From NCBI RefSeq assembly GCF_002234595.1, contig NZ_NMUL01000011.1:38492-102491 (forward strand): a DNA stretch of 64,000 nucleotides, written 5' to 3'. The notes under the pieces were generated by a model that was given only the letters and a program-made list of their open reading frames with translations, was not told the DNA's origin and made no database searches. This document shows positions 61,346 to 64,000 of the stretch, piece by piece. The position numbers and the translations under genes are program-made. This DNA is from Amycolatopsis vastitatis (GTDB lineage: Bacteria > Actinomycetota > Actinomycetes > Mycobacteriales > Pseudonocardiaceae). The first letter of the stretch is position 1. Each line of letters begins with the position of its first letter.

Positions 61346-61410
61346 ATGCTGTCCACGATCGACGCGATCAACGCCCGTCGCTCCGCACCACGGCTGGTCG
61401 AGCCGGGCCG
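61346..61410 (+). pseudogene. nitroreductase N-terminal fragment
   Basis: MLSTIDAINARRSAPRLVEP from ATG 61346 is the usual N-terminus of a nitroreductase-family flavoprotein. Homology ends within ~22 codons; what follows up to the IS element is unrelated. Confidence 0.55.
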
Positions 61411-61542
61411 GAACGGTGCCTCCCAGCCGGCCGCGAAGCGCGCACCTCGCGCAGAGAGACGGACGTCTCCGGCGTCGTCCGAATTTGGTTCCCGTCTACG
61501 GATGCCCTCCCCGAGGTGGCGCTGACTTCGGTTGAGGGCTTG

Positions 61543-62415
61543 GAGGTCAGTTCAGAATGAGTCGGCGTGTCGTCTTGTGTGCGCTGCCAGGGTTTCCAGA
61601 ATGTTGGTATGCGTGAGGAGGTTCTGACCGATCAGCTGTGGGAGCGGCTGGAGCCACTCCTTCCGGTGCATCCGCGGCGGTTCCGCTATCCGGGCCGCAA
61701 GCGTGCCGATGACCGCGCCGCGCTGAAAGGCATTCTGTACGTCATCGGTACCGGCATCGGCTGGAACCGCCTGCCGACCGCGTTGTTCGGCGCTTCCGGG
61801 GCCACCTGCTGGCGGCGGCTGACCGAATGGCACGAGGCCGGCGTCTGGCAGCAGCTGCACGAACGCCTGCTCGCCGAGCTGCGCGCTGCCGGGATGCTGG
61901 ACCTGTCGGCCGCGCTGGTCGACTCCACTCACCTGCGTGCCCTCAAAGGGGGGACCACACCGGGCCCAGCCCGGTCGACCGCCGCAAGCTTGGCTCGAAG
62001 CACCACCTGATCACCGGCGCCGCCGGCATCCCGCTCGCCGTCACACTGACCGGCGGCCACCGCAATGACGTCACGCAGCTGATCCCGCTGCTCGACGCCA
62101 TTCCGCCGATCCGAGGCGTAGTCGGCAAGCCACTCCAGCTGCCGCGCCGGCTCTACGCCGACCGCGGCTACAACCACGACAAGTACCGCCGCCTGGTCCG
62201 CGCTCATGGCATCAGCCCGCTCATCGCCCGCCGCGGCACCGACCACGGCTCCGGCCTCGGCACCATCCGCTGGCCAGTGGAACGCACCTTCGCCTGGCTC
62301 AAGAACTTCCGCCGCCTGCGCATCCGCACAGAACGACGAGCCGACGTGCACCAAGGCATCCTTAGCCTGGCCGGCTCCGTGATCTGCCTCCGCAAACTCA
62401 TTCTGAACTGACCTC
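61543..62415 (+). mobile_element. IS5-family insertion sequence (IS427-like)
   Basis: 873 bp with perfect 19-bp terminal inverted repeats, GAGGTCAGTTCAGAATGAG at 61543-61561 and its reverse complement at 62397-62415. The stop codon of the transposase lies inside the right repeat. Intact ends and frame arrangement suggest a recently active copy. Confidence 0.92.
61609..62411 (+). CDS. IS5-family transposase (two frames, programmed -1 shift)
   Basis: The first frame from ATG 61609 has REEVLTDQLWERLEPLLPVH, GILYVIGTGIGWNRLPTALF and the first DDE Asp in AALVDSTHLRALKGG. At the G-run 61948-61953 the reading continues in the -1 frame as DRRKLGSKHHLITGAAGIPL, with the second Asp in LYADRGYNHDKYRRL and Glu in IRWPVERTFAWLKNFRRL. 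Two overlapping frames joined at a homopolymer run are normal for this IS group. Confidence 0.9.
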
Positions 62416-62499
62416 TTAGCCGCAGCTGAGTACGGGCGGTCCCAACCGGGCTGGCAAAGGTGTGGCGCGGAGAACATCGGTCCCGCGATACTGGCCGGC

Positions 62500-63138
62500 A
62501 TGGGAGATCCTGCGGAGTTCCAGTTCTCGAAGCACGAACGGCAGCATCCACGGTTCGGTGAGCGTGTCGTCGCCTGGCACAGACTTGACGGCGAATACCG
62601 CTCCGCAGACGCAACGGCCGAGGACCCTTACGATGAAGGTCCCGACGAGGAACGGGCCGAAGCCGAGCTGAATCGGTTGCGTGGCCTGGTGATGACGCAG
62701 GCCGCGGAGGTCGAAGCTGTCCTGGGCGTCATGGTCCGGATGCTCGACCCGAACTCCAAGGTCGACGTCGCGGCTGGTGTGTTGCTGAACAAGCTCCGGA
62801 AGTTGCTGATTCCCGTTGATTTCCTCCACGAGTACCACGACGCCGATCTCGACGACATCGCTAGAGCGATCAAGGCGAGGAACAAGGCCGTCCACGACAC
62901 GGCGAGGGTCGGCTACAGCTGGGTCGACTACCAGACCGGCGGTGGTGAATGGATGCAGGTCATCAGTCTGGTAGGCGACCAGGATTGGAACGAACTCGAA
63001 CTCCGTTGGTGTCTGGCCATGCAACAGCGCGCCGTTTTCGACGCCGTCTACCTGATGGATCAGCTCAAGGATCATCTGAGGACTCGTGTGGAGTCAGCGC
63101 CGAGCAGTTCAGTGCTTGCTGCGCCTACAAGCCGGTGA
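62500..63138 (+). CDS. hypothetical protein
   Basis: 212 residues from ATG. An acidic N-terminal region is followed by helices (EERAEAELNRLRGLVMTQAA, VLLNKLRKLLIPVDFLHEYH, DDIARAIKARNKAVHDT) and a short beta part (YSWVDYQTGGGEWMQVISLV). The R-x-x-x-x-H pattern in RNKAVHD is like HEPN/DUF4145-type helical proteins, but the match is not strong. Function unknown. Confidence 0.6.
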   Translation: MGDPAEFQFSKHERQHPRFGERVVAWHRLDGEYRSADATAEDPYDEGPDEERAEAELNRLRGLVMTQAAEVEAVLGVMVRMLDPNSKVDVAAGVLLNKLRKLLIPVDFLHEYHDADLDDIARAIKARNKAVHDTARVGYSWVDYQTGGGEWMQVISLVGDQDWNELELRWCLAMQQRAVFDAVYLMDQLKDHLRTRVESAPSSSVLAAPTSR

Positions 63139-63621
63139 TAGCGAAGACGTGCCCGGTCGTGAGTCGCGAGGCGACTTTTGCGCCGTCGCGTGCGACTCGT
63201 CGGCCGGCGCGAGCCGCCCGACGACGTCCCAGCGTGCGCCTCCGCCGACGTGAACGTCTCGGCCAGCAGGATCAGCTCGCCTGCGCGCGACGCCGATGCC
63301 CGATCCAGGCTCGGCAACCGGGCCTGATCGACATGCTCGGGGCGCTCCCGGCCTCCGCCGCGCTAGCCAGGTAGAGCGCATCTCGGCGACGAATTGGCGG
63401 ATCAATGGCCTGGTGGGCGACACTTTCGGACCCGACGATTGCGGTCGGGCAGAACGGCTGTCCGGAGCGTGTTCAACTCGTCGCTGGAGCCGTCGAGGTC
63501 AGTTGCCGGGACGCACCTGACGCCCCGCCCACGGGGGTGTCCGCTTGTCCGTTGGTGGCTCGATTCCTGGGATGCATGTGTAGTAACTCTGAGCTACAGT
63601 GAGTGCATGATCTCCCCAAAC
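63139..63621. other. no gene recognised
   Basis: Frames on both strands are short; a minus-strand stretch (RASASRAGELILLAETFTSA, about 63240-63300) is protein-like but not assignable and has no clear start or stop context. Confidence 0.4.
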
Positions 63622-63667
63622 ACGGGAGATATCCCACGTATGGGGGTTCAAGTCCCCCCTCGGACAC
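63622..63667 (+). other. tRNA-Leu-type 3'-end remnant (probable att site)
   Basis: GGGAGATATCCC looks like the long variable arm, GGGGGTTCAAGTCCCCC is a perfect T arm, and CGGACAC is a 3' acceptor strand. The matching 5' half of a class II tRNA is absent (the nearest GTGTCCG is about 120 nt upstream). Such 3'-end copies are left by integration of tRNA-targeting elements. Confidence 0.6.
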
Positions 63668-63777
63668 ACTTTCGTGGCAAGCCTGCCACATCTGACGTAT
63701 CAGTGCTTGAACGCACTTCAACACGCTGATCAAGCGTTTTCCTGGCCATCCCGCCGTCTTCGGTCGGGGTGGTCGTT

Positions 63778-64000
63778 GTGACCGGCGCCGTGATCAAGCC
63801 GCTGGTCCTTCCGGCTCTTCCTGACGACGGTCATGCCACGGGCGCACCTTCTGGCCCGGTGGCAGGTCGCCGGACGTTGCCACTGCCGGTCGTTCCGGTG
63901 CCGCGCACGTGCAGCACCGTGTACGGGCTGGCTGCTGTGGACTGCCGGGGCCGCGTGGCTGATCGCGCGGTCTTTGCCGCTCTCGGCTGGCTGCCGGGCA
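63778..64000 (+). CDS. AbrB/SpoVT-type regulator, 3' truncated by window edge
   Basis: From GTG 63778, 74 codons are visible: VIKPLVLPALPDDGHATG, a linker, and STVYGLAAVDCRGRVADRAV followed by FAALGWLPG, the first strand and helix of a swapped-hairpin AbrB/MazE domain as found in actinomycete elements. It begins 110 bp after the tRNA 3'-end remnant and is probably the first gene of another integrated element to the right. Confidence 0.6.
   Translation, partial: MTGAVIKPLVLPALPDDGHATGAPSGPVAGRRTLPLPVVPVPRTCSTVYGLAAVDCRGRVADRAVFAALGWLPG

Noticed and set aside
63537..63667. Complete tRNA using GTGTCCG at 63537 as 5' acceptor
   Set aside because: The distance is about 130 nt and no D or anticodon arm can be drawn; only the 3' third is tRNA-like.
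1..64000. CRISPR array
   Set aside because: No series of regularly spaced direct repeats with unique spacers was seen; the repeats present are pairs or operator clusters.

Overview
The window is GC-rich with actinomycete gene content: a WhiB-like protein, AfsR-type NB-ARC/TPR regulator, FtsK-type mycelial transfer gene, HxlR/TetR/AraC regulators, many GTG starts and 4-nt start/stop overlaps. It is most likely chromosomal DNA of a Pseudonocardiaceae-type genus such as Amycolatopsis; the genus is an inference, since no rRNA is present.

Bases 1-27,250 are mainly ordinary chromosome. They hold a quinate/shikimate catabolic cluster (MFS transporter, metallo-hydrolase, divergent TetR, shikimate dehydrogenase, QsuB-like dehydroshikimate dehydratase), redox enzymes each beside its own HxlR or AraC regulator, an NfeD-flotillin-giant AAA ATPase operon (10.5-17.9 kb), an esterase/oxidoreductase/esterase cluster whose leader is duplicated around a tetR gene (19.4-24.0 kb), and a YjbR-YjbR-rarA operon in which rarA is frameshifted.

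From about 27.4 to 36.6 kb, and again from 55.1 to 63.7 kb, the DNA is a scar zone of truncated or frameshifted genes (SDR, pentapeptide protein, GGDEF protein, histidine kinase, recombinases, rlmN, nitroreductase), two IS elements (an IS3-type at 27.68-28.92 kb and an IS5-type at 61.54-62.42 kb) and a tRNA 3'-end remnant at 63.62 kb.

Between the scars (about 34.8-55.2 kb, flanked by an imperfect 21-bp direct repeat) lies a decayed integrative-conjugative element of the actinomycete (AICE) type. Its right part (44.8-54.4 kb) carries helix-turn-helix regulators, small Cys-rich proteins, two convergent XRE/Nudix-like paralogues, an excisionase-like protein, a WhiB-like protein, small membrane proteins, an FtsK/Tra translocase and the N-terminal part of a serine recombinase. 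A C-terminal part of a serine recombinase lies at the left end (35.65-36.2 kb). The left part carries two probable anti-phage modules. One is an A+T-richer pair, a NACHT-LRR (bacterial NLR-like) ATPase followed by a DUF4062-like protein (36.7-41.1 kb). The other is a five-gene operon in which every junction overlaps by a few bases: TIR-like protein, caspase-like protease, SLOG-type nucleotide-binding protein, three-helix membrane protein and a 65-residue protein (41.4-44.1 kb), with a strong hairpin on each side. That TIR-caspase-SLOG-membrane cassette is the best candidate in the window for an undescribed system; a Thoeris-like signalling logic is inferred from domain content only.
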